NCBI RefSeq assembly: GCF_018599245.1
Contig: NZ_JAHEVJ010000001.1
Location: 496,001 to 560,000 of the forward strand
Direction of reading: 5' to 3'
Source: Aliiroseovarius lamellibrachiae
GTDB lineage: Bacteria > Pseudomonadota > Alphaproteobacteria > Rhodobacterales > Rhodobacteraceae
Length of the DNA: 64,000 nucleotides
A program made the position numbers and the translations under genes. Below, in pieces: positions 36,129-43,667 of this stretch; positions within the stretch are counted from its first letter, which is position 1, and each line of letters begins with the position of its first letter. The notes below the pieces were generated by a model. The model made no database searches and was not told the DNA's origin. It was given only the letters and a program-made list of their open reading frames with translations.

Positions 36129-37538
36129 TTATTCGCCTGAGATGAAGTCGGGGTCGACTTGAGCTGCGGGCGTAATGCCTGCTGTACGGAGTGGGCCATC
36201 ATTCAGGCCGATATTAGGTGTCGTGGGGCGCTTGTTCATCATCCGCAGCACATAGAATGTACCCGCGCCGAAGACGAAGAAGTAGACCACGACAAAAGCC
36301 ATCAACGAGGTTGCCACGGCGGGTGCATCAACAGGCGCGAGACTGTCCGCTGTCCTCAGAAGGCCGTAGACAGTGTAGGGTTGGCGGCCAACCTCGGTCG
36401 TGATCCAACCAGACAGAACCGCGATGAACCCGGCAGGCCCCATGACGATGGCGGCGCGGTGCAATAAGGGCCAGTCAAAGAGCTTGCCCTTCCAGCGTGC
36501 CAAGGCGCCCCAAAGCCCAAGGCCCAACATGGCAAAGCCGATGGCAACCATAATCCGGAAGCTAAAGAAGACAATCATGACCGGTGGCCATTCGTCTTTT
36601 GGAAACTCGTTCAGCCCTTTAATCTGCCCGTTCAAGCTGTGGGTCAATATCAGCGACCCCATGTAGGGGACTTCGATCGCGTAATCGAGCACACCGTCTT
36701 CGACGTTGGGAATGCCGAACAGCGCCAGCGGCTGGTTGTCACCGTGGCTGTCGAAATGTCCTTCCATCGCCGCGACCTTGATTGGCTGATGCTCAAGCGT
36801 GTTGATGCCATGCGTGTCGCCTGCAAAGATCTGGATCGGTGTCACGATGATCGCCATCCACATCGCCATCGAAAATGCGCGGCGCGACTCCTTGTCTGTC
36901 TTGTCGCGCAACAGATGCAGCGCGCTGACGGCGGCCACAACGAAGGCCACGGTCAGATAGGCGGCGAGCACCATATGGACAAGGCGGTAGGGGAAGGATG
37001 GGTTAAAGATGATGGCAAGCCAGTCTTCGGGAATGAATTGCCCGTTTTCGCCAATCGAATACCCCGTGGGCGTCTGCATCCAGCTGTTGGCCGACAAGAT
37101 CCACGTTGCCGACATCAGCGTTCCGATCGCGACCATGGCCGTTGCAAACATGTGCAACCTGTCGCCGACCCTTTCGCGGCCAAACAACATGATGCCAAGG
37201 AAACCTGCCTCAAGAAAGAAGGCGGACATGACTTCATAGGCCAAAAGGGGGCCGATCACCGGGCCAGCCTTGTCCGAAAAGTTGGCCCAGTTGGTGCCGA
37301 ACTGGTAAGACATCACGATGCCAGAGACGACACCCATGCCAAATGCAACAGCAAAGATCTTTTTCCAGTAGTTGAAAAGATTCAGATATGTCTCGTCCCG
37401 TGTCCGTAACCAAAGCCCATTTAGCACAGCCAGATAACTGGCAAGGCCGATCGAAAAGGCCGGGAAGATGATGTGGAATGAGACCGTGAACGCGAACTGC
37501 ACGCGTGCCAAAGTCTCTGCTGTAAATCCGTCGAGCAT
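36129..37538 (-). CDS. cydA: Cytochrome bd-type quinol oxidase subunit I (short Q-loop, CIO-like)
   Basis: 469-aa haem-binding subunit that oxidises quinol and reduces O2 at high affinity. It has FAFTVSFHIIFPAFSIG (haem-ligand His22), the FLEAGFLGIMLFG helix, YRLVHMVLAAYLT with the haem b558 His, and GRQPYTVYGLLRT. The length and short Q-loop place it in the cyanide-insensitive (CioA) group rather than E. coli CydA. GRQP is followed by Tyr where Trp is usual. bd oxidases tolerate sulfide, which fits the SQR and persulfide dioxygenase genes nearby. It lies 60 bases downstream of the peroxiredoxin gene. Confidence 0.95.
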   Translation of the reverse strand: MLDGFTAETLARVQFAFTVSFHIIFPAFSIGLASYLAVLNGLWLRTRDETYLNLFNYWKKIFAVAFGMGVVSGIVMSYQFGTNWANFSDKAGPVIGPLLAYEVMSAFFLEAGFLGIMLFGRERVGDRLHMFATAMVAIGTLMSATWILSANSWMQTPTGYSIGENGQFIPEDWLAIIFNPSFPYRLVHMVLAAYLTVAFVVAAVSALHLLRDKTDKESRRAFSMAMWMAIIVTPIQIFAGDTHGINTLEHQPIKVAAMEGHFDSHGDNQPLALFGIPNVEDGVLDYAIEVPYMGSLILTHSLNGQIKGLNEFPKDEWPPVMIVFFSFRIMVAIGFAMLGLGLWGALARWKGKLFDWPLLHRAAIVMGPAGFIAVLSGWITTEVGRQPYTVYGLLRTADSLAPVDAPAVATSLMAFVVVYFFVFGAGTFYVLRMMNKRPTTPNIGLNDGPLRTAGITPAAQVDPDFISGE

Positions 37539-37564
37539 GGTTTGCCTCGTGATGCATAATGGAA

Positions 37565-37590
37565 ACCGAGGCCTGCAAGCAGACCTCGGT
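37565..37590 (-). terminator. Hairpin between peroxiredoxin and cydA
   Basis: ACCGAGG (37565-37571) pairs with CCTCGGT (37584-37590), with CTGC/GCAG pairing inside. Only a short TTTCC follows on the coding strand, so it may act as a partial terminator or attenuator that lets some transcripts read into cydAB. Confidence 0.55.
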
Positions 37591-37598
37591 AAACGTGG

Positions 37599-38237
37599 TT
37601 AGTCGCGCGAGCCGATATCCACGGTGCGCAGATAAGGGCGGATTTCTTCAAAACCTTGCGGGAACTTCGCTGTGGCCTCGGCGTTGGAGACCGAAGGCGG
37701 GATAATCGCACGATCGCCCGGGCGCCAGTCGGCGGGCAAGGCTACACCTTTTGCATCAGCGGTCTGAAGGGCGTCGATAACGCGAAGGATCTCGTCAAAG
37801 TTACGACCAACGTTCATTGGGTAGGTCATCGACAGGCGCAGCTTTTTGTCAGGATCTATGATGAAAACAGATCGGACCGCCGCAGTTGCGGATTCGCTTG
37901 GGTGGATCATTTCGTACAGTTTAGCGATCTTGCAGTCAGGATCAGCGACGATTGGAAACCGCAGGGTTGTGTTTTGTGTGTCGTTGACGTCTTCGATCCA
38001 CTTCAGATGCTCGGCGGTCGTGTCTGTGCTGAGCCCGATAGGTTTCACGCCGCGCTGCTCAAATTCAGAGGCCAGTTGCGCTGTGCGACCCATTTCAGTG
38101 GTGCAAACTGGTGTGAAGTCCGCAGGATGGCTGAAGAAGAAGGCCCACTCGTTTCCGATCCAGTCATGGAAGGAAATCGGACCGGTGGTTGTGTCAGCAG
38201 AAAAGTCTGGAACAGTATCTCCAAGAAGCAATGTCAT
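37599..38237 (-). CDS. 1-Cys peroxiredoxin (Prx6 type)
   Basis: 212-aa thiol peroxidase of the 1-Cys group. FFFSHPADFTPVCTTEMG puts the peroxidatic cysteine at residue 45; no second resolving Cys is visible, and the long C-terminal dimerisation domain (KGVALPADWRPGDRAIIPPSVS) is typical of Prx6. It reduces hydrogen peroxide and lipid peroxides in the cytoplasm. It is divergent from an Rrf2 regulator, and the palindrome GTGACAATGTCAC lies in the shared 120-base promoter region. Confidence 0.92.
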   Translation of the reverse strand: MTLLLGDTVPDFSADTTTGPISFHDWIGNEWAFFFSHPADFTPVCTTEMGRTAQLASEFEQRGVKPIGLSTDTTAEHLKWIEDVNDTQNTTLRFPIVADPDCKIAKLYEMIHPSESATAAVRSVFIIDPDKKLRLSMTYPMNVGRNFDEILRVIDALQTADAKGVALPADWRPGDRAIIPPSVSNAEATAKFPQGFEEIRPYLRTVDIGSRD

Positions 38238-38293
38238 TCTATTCTCCTATTCTTTGTCTAAGGCTAAACTAGGTGGTGCGCGCATCTGCTTCA

Positions 38294-38306
38294 GTGACAA
38301 TGTCAC
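38294..38306. promoter_or_regulatory. Palindrome GTGACAATGTCAC, copy 1
   Basis: 13-base inverted repeat (GTGACA/TGTCAC around one A) in the divergent gap of the peroxiredoxin and Rrf2 genes, 57 bases from the former ATG and 52 from the latter. The same 13-mer recurs at 39518-39530. Either regulator encoded between the copies could bind it. Confidence 0.6.
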
Positions 38307-38357
38307 CCATCTTGCATAAAGCTATAAAGCAAATATAACTTCTGTAGAGGTGATAAC

Positions 38358-38828
38358 ATGAAACTGACGTCCTACACGAATTTTGCAATTCGATCCCTAC
38401 AAATGGCAGCGTTGAAGGCCCCAGAATTGATTCGCGTGGACGATGTGGTGCGGGTCCATGGTCTTGCGCGCCCGCATATCGTGAAGATTGTCCATGAGTT
38501 GGGCCAGGCAGGCTACATCATAACGCAGCGCGGGCGTGGGGGAGGTTTTCGTCTGGCGCGACCTGCCGCGGAAATCGTCGTTGGCGATGTTGTGCGCCTG
38601 ACTGAAGGGCCCCTTGATGTGGCAGAGTGCTTCAATCCCGAAAGCAACACCTGCCCTCTAATAGGTATTTGCGAACTGTCACACGCCTTGCAAGAGGCCA
38701 CGCGTGCATTCTTGGCGGTCCTCGATGATTTGACTTTGGCCGATATTGTGTCGAACCGTGGGGATCTGTTGGCCAGAATTGCACCTTTGGAAGCAGGGAT
38801 CGTCGCACCAGTGAGGACGGTAAAATGA
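38358..38828 (+). CDS. Rrf2-family Fe-S regulator (NsrR-like)
   Basis: 156-aa Rrf2 protein with a winged helix (residues ~1-80; MKLTSYTNFAIRSLQMAA, LARPHIVKIVHELGQAGYI, RGRGGGFRLARP) and three cysteines, C91, C99 and C105, in CFNPESNTCPLIGIC. That spacing resembles the cluster ligands of NsrR-type nitric oxide sensors. It is co-transcribed with the Crp/Fnr gene (ATGA overlap) and divergent from the peroxiredoxin, so it likely senses NO, redox stress or sulfane sulfur. The exact signal cannot be read from sequence. Confidence 0.86.
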   Translation: MKLTSYTNFAIRSLQMAALKAPELIRVDDVVRVHGLARPHIVKIVHELGQAGYIITQRGRGGGFRLARPAAEIVVGDVVRLTEGPLDVAECFNPESNTCPLIGICELSHALQEATRAFLAVLDDLTLADIVSNRGDLLARIAPLEAGIVAPVRTVK

Positions 38829-39490
38829 CGGATATTGACTGGACAGAGCGGTTCAAGGGGACTGCTGCACTGCCTCGAAGTGTCCGTGATCGCCTAAACG
38901 CGGTGGCGCGGATCATACGTATGAAAAAAGGCGATCAGGTCTTTGGCCCGATGAATATCCCGGACAGTCTTTTTTTCCTCTCTGACGGGCGCATCCGGGT
39001 CTCGCAAGGCTCTGAAGGCGGGCGCGAAATCGTTCTGTACCGTATCGAAGCGGGTGAAAGCTGCGTGCTTACAACGGCGTGCATGCTTGCCGAAGAAGCC
39101 TACAACGCAGAGGGAACCGCCGAAACTGATGTGACGATGGTGGTTTTGCCAAAGCCCGCCTTTAATCGCCTTGCAGCAGAAGAAGATTCCTTTCGCAATT
39201 TCGTTTTTGCCGCATACTCACGCCGGTTGATCGACCTCTTGCGTGTTGTCGATGACGTCGCCTTTGGTCGCATTGATGTGCGATTGGCAGAGCGGCTTTT
39301 GACTTTAGGACATGAATTGAAAGAGGTGCGTGCCACACATCAAGGCCTGGCGAGCGAACTGGGGACGGCCCGCGAGGTCATTTCGCGCGTGTTGCAAGAC
39401 TTTCAAAAGCGCGAGTTGATCGAGCAATCGCGCGGCCTGATCACCTTTAAGAACAAGCCAGAGCTTAGGGCGATCGCCGAGTCAACCTGA
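38825..39490 (+). CDS. Crp/Fnr-family regulator with a CX5C pair
   Basis: 221-aa protein: an N-terminal cyclic-nucleotide-type beta-barrel (residues ~25-115), a long dimer helix, and an HTH (ATHQGLASELGTAREVISRVLQDFQKRELIEQSRG, ~176-210). There is no N-terminal Fe-S cysteine cluster as in FNR, but C80 and C86 sit in GESCVLTTACML on the barrel and could form a disulfide or polysulfide link. The start overlaps the Rrf2 stop. The downstream DUF2892 operon has a palindrome spaced from its -10 as for a class II Crp-type activator. Confidence 0.85.
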   Translation: MTDIDWTERFKGTAALPRSVRDRLNAVARIIRMKKGDQVFGPMNIPDSLFFLSDGRIRVSQGSEGGREIVLYRIEAGESCVLTTACMLAEEAYNAEGTAETDVTMVVLPKPAFNRLAAEEDSFRNFVFAAYSRRLIDLLRVVDDVAFGRIDVRLAERLLTLGHELKEVRATHQGLASELGTAREVISRVLQDFQKRELIEQSRGLITFKNKPELRAIAEST

Positions 39491-39517
39491 TCCAGTTCCC
39501 CGGTTTCTGATCGTTTG

Positions 39518-39530
39518 GTGACAATGTCAC
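39518..39530 (+). promoter_or_regulatory. Palindrome GTGACAATGTCAC, copy 2
   Basis: Exact repeat of the 38294 site, 59 bases before the DUF2892 ATG. A -10-like TATATC (39551-39556) is centred about 30 bases downstream, the distance expected when an activator dimer sits near -41. Confidence 0.6.
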
Positions 39531-39588
39531 TGAACGACGATGGCTAAAGTTATATCTCAAAGTCAACTTAGTTATCAGGGAGATCGGC

Positions 39589-39804
39589 ATGACGACGAAT
39601 GTTGGAACATTCGACCGAATTTTGCGCGCCGCATTGGGTGCGGTTTTGCTTTACCTCGCGCTTTTCAGTGGCCTGCCGCTTTTTGCGGCATCATTTGTTA
39701 AATACGCTGCTGTCGCCGTTGGCGTTGTCATGCTGGCGACATCTAGCCTCAAGATGTGTCCGATCTATTCGCTGCTTGGCCTCAAGACTTGCAAGACCTG
39801 TTAA
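39589..39804 (+). CDS. DUF2892 (YgaP-like) inner-membrane protein
   Basis: 71-aa membrane protein with two helices (residues ~12-30 and ~33-52) and a cysteine-bearing tail (MCPIYSLLGLKTCKTC). DUF2892 modules are found alone or fused to rhodanese (YgaP), and occur with sulfur-handling genes. It starts at ATG 39589 after AGGGAG and is the first gene behind the second palindrome, heading the sulfide/persulfide operon. Confidence 0.85.
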   Translation: MTTNVGTFDRILRAALGAVLLYLALFSGLPLFAASFVKYAAVAVGVVMLATSSLKMCPIYSLLGLKTCKTC

Positions 39805-39834
39805 CACAGAACCGCATTTTCGCCGCTCTCGTCA

Positions 39835-40018
39835 TTTGGCGGAGGCACTTTGATTGGGTCCGGGCTGTGCTTTTGATGCTTGGCTTGGGCCGCATCTCTG
39901 GTTCGACTGGCGTAAATTGGGGCCGATCCCTTGTGTCCAATTGCGGCATGTTCAACCGTTTTGACAACCGTCGAGATCACCGTTCACCCGATCCATCACG
40001 TTATTGGAGCTCATGATA
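39835..40018 (+). pseudogene. Decayed YeeE/YedE-type sulfur transporter gene
   Basis: Three frame-shifted fragments resemble one YeeE/YedE protein. GGGTLIGSGLCF (near 39838) breaks at a TGA, and LLMLGLGRISGSTG continues in another frame (about 39870-39911). NCGMFNRF (near 39940) resembles the conserved CGMARF region, and TVHPIHHVIGA in a third frame resembles the family C-terminus. The order is right, but the middle ~60 residues are missing. It lies where an intact thiosulfate-type YeeE gene would precede its DUF6691 partner. Confidence 0.55.
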
Positions 40019-40228
40019 GTGAAGCATATCAATGCACTTTTGACCGGCCTTGTTTTCGGTGTCGGCATCGCAATCGCCGGCATGATGACGCCGGCGACGG
40101 TTTTCAACGTCTTCGACAGTGCGGGCACTTGGGCTCTCGGTCTTGCCCTGTTTCTGGCTGCCGGCACCGCAGGGACTTATGCGCACCGGGGTCTTGCGAC
40201 GTCGCAAATCACAGCGAAGGGGGCTTAG
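40013..40228 (+). CDS. Shortened DUF6691 (YeeE/YedE-like) membrane protein
   Basis: 71-aa frame from ATG 40013 with GGAG at 40006-40009. The first 40 residues (HINALLTGLVFGVGIAIAGMMTPATVFNVFD) match the start of DUF6691/YedE proteins, which are usually near 140 aa. The last 30 (ALGLALFLAAGTAGTYAHRG) look like the terminal helix. An in-frame internal deletion that removes the CPGPA-type core would give this product. It is probably non-functional, as its YeeE partner is also broken. It ends two bases before the next gene. Confidence 0.55.
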   Translation: MIVKHINALLTGLVFGVGIAIAGMMTPATVFNVFDSAGTWALGLALFLAAGTAGTYAHRGLATSQITAKGA

Positions 40229-40230
40229 TT

Positions 40231-40842
40231 ATGGAAAACAGAACAGGGCGCAAAGTTGCTTCCCTTCTGCTCGCCGTGGTCCTGGCTGGTGTCGTCGGGG
40301 CCGGAGGTATGTATTATGCAATGTCTTCGCGCGGCGGCATGATGGGTCACAATGGGATGATGGGCGAACATTCCGGCAGCATGCAACACGACGAAGTCAA
40401 CATGCCGGGCCTGCGCGGCGAAAATGCAACCCCTGAGGAAAGCGCGGAACTGGCCGTCATGTTCCGCAACTTTGATACGATTACCCGGGAGGTGGAAAAC
40501 CTGCCCAATGGTATTCGCACCGTAACACGTTCGTCAGACCCGGACGTCATGGATGCGCTTATTCGTCACGCGGTTGGCATGATCGACCGCGTTGGCCGAT
40601 TGGATGACCCGAAAATCATGATCCAAAGCCCGACTTTGGATATTTTTTTCCTACGCGGCGAAGAGATACTGTCAGAGGTTTCTATCGAGGACGAGGGGAT
40701 CGTTGTCATCCAGACATCGGACAACCCTGACCTCGTTGCGGCCCTTCACACCCACGCAGCTGAAGTTACCGCAATGGCGGATCGGGGCATGCAGGCCGTA
40801 CATGAAATGATGGCGGCCGAGGGTCGCACACACGGCCATTGA
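40231..40842 (+). CDS. His/Met-rich membrane-anchored protein with internal duplication
   Basis: 203-aa protein that I cannot assign to a named family. It has an uncleaved-looking N-terminal helix (SLLLAVVLAGVVGAGGMYYA, residues 11-30), then a His/Met-rich stretch (MMGHNGMMGEHSGSMQH, 37-53) suited to Cu or other soft-metal binding. Its periplasmic domain holds two copies of a motif, G94..DPD..AL..HA and G156..NPD..AL..HA, with Gly-to-His spacing of 19 in both. It is placed between the YedE fragment and the persulfide dioxygenase, in one operon. A metal- or sulfur-binding role is inference. Confidence 0.75.
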   Translation: MENRTGRKVASLLLAVVLAGVVGAGGMYYAMSSRGGMMGHNGMMGEHSGSMQHDEVNMPGLRGENATPEESAELAVMFRNFDTITREVENLPNGIRTVTRSSDPDVMDALIRHAVGMIDRVGRLDDPKIMIQSPTLDIFFLRGEEILSEVSIEDEGIVVIQTSDNPDLVAALHTHAAEVTAMADRGMQAVHEMMAAEGRTHGH

Positions 40843-40864
40843 ATTAGAAAATCGGAGAATTGGA

Positions 40865-41749
40865 ATGACCACATACCCCGTCAACATGGACATCAAACCA
40901 GACGTAGAAGCCTTCTTTGATGCGCCCACGAACACGATCAGCTACATCGTCAAGGATCCAACGTCCGACGCATGTGCAATCATCGATAGTGTGATGGATT
41001 TGGATTATGCCGCGGGCCGGATCACCCATGTCAGCGCTGACAAGATGATTGCCCGTATCAAAGAACGCGGGTTGAAACTGGAATGGATCATTGAAACCCA
41101 CGTCCATGCGGATCACCTGAGCGCGGCACCCTACATCCAGCAGGAACTGGGCGGCAAGATTGGGGTTGGTGAAGGTATCATGATCATTCAGGAAACCTTT
41201 GGAAAAGTCTTCAATGAAGGCACGGAATTCCAGCGCGACGGGTCACAGTTTGACGCGTTGTTCAAGGACGGTGACACCTACATGATCGGCAACATGCAGG
41301 CCTTTGCGATGTTCACCCCTGGCCATACCCCGGCCTGCATGGTCCATGTGATCGGCGATGCCGCATTTACTGGTGATACCTTGTTCATGCCGGACGGTGG
41401 TTCTGCGCGGGCTGATTTTCCGGGCGGGGACGCGGGTGTACTTTACGATTCAATTATGAAGGTTCTTAGCCTGCCAGACGACATGCGGCTCTTCATGTGT
41501 CACGACTATGGCCCCGGCGGGCGCGACATCGCGTGGGAAACAACGGTCGCTGAGGAAAAAGCCAACAACATTCATGTGGGCGGCGGCAAGACCAAGGATG
41601 ACTTCGTCAAATTCCGGACCGAGCGGGATGCGCAATTGGCAATGCCCAAGCTCATCATACCATCGTTGCAGGTGAACATGCGTGCGGGCGAGGTGCCAAC
41701 TGACAAAGATGGAAATCCAATGCTGAAAGTGCCGCTCAACGCCCTTTAG
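40865..41749 (+). CDS. Persulfide dioxygenase-like MBL-fold hydrolase (ETHE1/Blh type)
   Basis: 294-aa metallo-beta-lactamase-fold enzyme. THVHADHLSA supplies H79, H81, D83 and H84, with further ligands in TPGHTPACMVHVIG and FTGDTLFMPDGG. The C-terminal RLFMCHDYGPGGR is found in ETHE1/Blh proteins. These oxidise glutathione or other persulfides to sulfite with Fe(II) and O2. In rhizobial Blh the same MBL domain is fused to a DUF442 domain; here DUF442 is instead fused to the SQR encoded next. It has its own ribosome site and a 112-base gap before the SQR gene. Confidence 0.88.
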   Translation: MTTYPVNMDIKPDVEAFFDAPTNTISYIVKDPTSDACAIIDSVMDLDYAAGRITHVSADKMIARIKERGLKLEWIIETHVHADHLSAAPYIQQELGGKIGVGEGIMIIQETFGKVFNEGTEFQRDGSQFDALFKDGDTYMIGNMQAFAMFTPGHTPACMVHVIGDAAFTGDTLFMPDGGSARADFPGGDAGVLYDSIMKVLSLPDDMRLFMCHDYGPGGRDIAWETTVAEEKANNIHVGGGKTKDDFVKFRTERDAQLAMPKLIIPSLQVNMRAGEVPTDKDGNPMLKVPLNAL

Positions 41750-41861
41750 CGCCGAAGCCTGTATCATTCACCCAACACGTCGCTGCAACTCGTTACGGCG
41801 TCAGTCTCGTGTGCTCCGGACCAGGCCCGAAGGGCACAAAGACGCGGAAAAAGGAAAGACT

Positions 41862-43541
41862 ATGGAAATCAAGAAAATCACCGATAAGGTTTCAGTCGCG
41901 CCACAGATTTCTGTCGATGACATGGCTGCGATCAGCGCGGCGGGTTTTCGCGCGATCATCTGCAACCGACCGGATGGAGAAGGCGCGGACCAGCCAAATT
42001 TTCAAGAGATTGAAACAGCAGCCACGAAGGCCGGTTTGGCCGTGGCTTATGTCCCCGTTGAATCGGGGATGGTCACCGACAAGAATGTCGAAGATTTCGG
42101 GGCAGCCTTGAAAGACCTGCCGCGCCCCGTTTTGGGATACTGTCGGTCCGGCACCCGTTCGGCGACGCTATGGTCTTTGCACGAAGCGCAAAAGCGCCCT
42201 TTGCCTGAAATCCTCGCTGCAACAAAGGCCGCTGGGTATGACATGAACGGTGTCGCGCGGCGTATTGCCAATGGTGGCAAGACCCCCACCCAGACCGGGG
42301 ACGCCAAATACGACGTTGTGATCGTGGGTGGAGGTGCAGGCGGCATTGCAACAGCATCCAGTTTGCTTGCCCGCAAATCAGGCCTGTCGATCGCAATCAT
42401 TGATCCCTCGGACGTCCACTATTACCAGCCCGGTTGGACCATGGTTGGCGGCGGCGTTTTCGAAGCCCGTGATACCGCGAAAACAATGGGGTCTCTCATT
42501 CCGCGTGGGGTGAAATGGATCAAATCGGCAGTTGCTGCTTTTGCACCTGAGAACAATGCCGTGATCCTCGAAGGATGTACGGTTGTCACCTATGATCGCC
42601 TTGTGGTGGCGCCTGGTCTTAAGCTTGATTGGGGCGCGGTCGAAGGTCTGGAAGAGACCTTGGGGCGCAATGGTGTGACGTCGAATTACAGATATGATCT
42701 TGCGCCTTATACTTGGCAGCTCGTCCAAGAGATGAAAGAAGGTCGCGCGTTGTTTACCCAACCACCTATGCCGATCAAGTGTGCGGGGGCGCCGCAAAAG
42801 GCAATGTATTTGTCGGGTGATGCGTGGTTCCGGCGCGGGGTTCTCAAGGATATTGATATCCAGTTCATGAACGCCGGCGGGGTTCTGTTCGGGGTAAAGG
42901 AATACGTTCCGGCCTTGATGAAATACATTGAGAAATACGATGCGACGCTGAATTTCTTCAACACCCTCACATCGGTTGATGGTGCGGCTAAGAAGGCGAC
43001 GTTCAAAGTTGCCAAGCCAGATAGTGAGCCGACCGAGATTACTGTCGATTTTGACATGATGCATGTGTGCCCGCCACAAGTTGCACCGGACTTTATCCGC
43101 GTCTCTGCGTTGGCGGATGCTGCTGGATGGGTGGATGTTGACCAAGCGACGTTGCGCCACAAAACGTATCAAAACATATGGTCATTGGGGGACGTGATGA
43201 ACGCACCGAATGCCAAAACGATGGCAGCTGCCCGAAAGCAGGCCCCAACGGTCGCCGAGAACATCTTGGCCGACATCAAAGGGGGCTCTCCTGTCGCGCA
43301 ATACGACGGGTATGGTTCCTGCCCGCTGACGGTCGAACGCGGCAAGATTGTGTTGGCGGAATTTGCCTATGGTGGGGCCCTCAAGCCGAGCTTCCCATCC
43401 TTTATTATCGATGGCACAAAACCCAGCCGTGCTGCGTGGTTCCTGAAGGAAAAGCTGCTGCCACCGTTCTATTGGCAGGCCATGCTGAAAGGTAAAGAAT
43501 GGATGGCAAAGCCCGAAGAAATCGAGGCGGCCGCTGAATAG
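41862..43541 (+). CDS. DUF442 sulfurtransferase-like domain fused to sulfide:quinone oxidoreductase
   Basis: 559-aa two-domain protein. Residues ~1-140 are a DUF442/TIGR01244 phosphatase-fold domain with the loop GYCRSGTRSAT (C94), thought to handle sulfane sulfur. Residues ~150-559 are an SQR-type flavoprotein: FAD site DVVIVGGGAGGIATA, redox cysteines C307 (PIKCAGAPQ) and C403 (HVCPPQ), and a C-terminal segment (FLKEKLLPPFYWQAMLKG) for membrane attachment. It would oxidise sulfide at the membrane, pass electrons to quinone, and hand persulfide to the MBL dioxygenase. ATG 41862 follows AAAGGAAAG. Confidence 0.9.
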   Translation: MEIKKITDKVSVAPQISVDDMAAISAAGFRAIICNRPDGEGADQPNFQEIETAATKAGLAVAYVPVESGMVTDKNVEDFGAALKDLPRPVLGYCRSGTRSATLWSLHEAQKRPLPEILAATKAAGYDMNGVARRIANGGKTPTQTGDAKYDVVIVGGGAGGIATASSLLARKSGLSIAIIDPSDVHYYQPGWTMVGGGVFEARDTAKTMGSLIPRGVKWIKSAVAAFAPENNAVILEGCTVVTYDRLVVAPGLKLDWGAVEGLEETLGRNGVTSNYRYDLAPYTWQLVQEMKEGRALFTQPPMPIKCAGAPQKAMYLSGDAWFRRGVLKDIDIQFMNAGGVLFGVKEYVPALMKYIEKYDATLNFFNTLTSVDGAAKKATFKVAKPDSEPTEITVDFDMMHVCPPQVAPDFIRVSALADAAGWVDVDQATLRHKTYQNIWSLGDVMNAPNAKTMAAARKQAPTVAENILADIKGGSPVAQYDGYGSCPLTVERGKIVLAEFAYGGALKPSFPSFIIDGTKPSRAAWFLKEKLLPPFYWQAMLKGKEWMAKPEEIEAAAE

Positions 43542-43667
43542 GCGGCGCACTTAATGATTGTCGCGGATCGTTTTGCTGTTTTTTACCTTAACGATCTGCG
43601 GCTTTGATCTTAACTTTCTTGACGTCTTCGCGCCCCGCGAAGCGACCTCTTTTCTGGACATACTCCC

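Noticed and set aside
36639-37409. 256-codon open frame on the plus strand
   Set aside because: Antisense to cydA, with biased composition (HRHR, HDDR runs) and no ribosome site.
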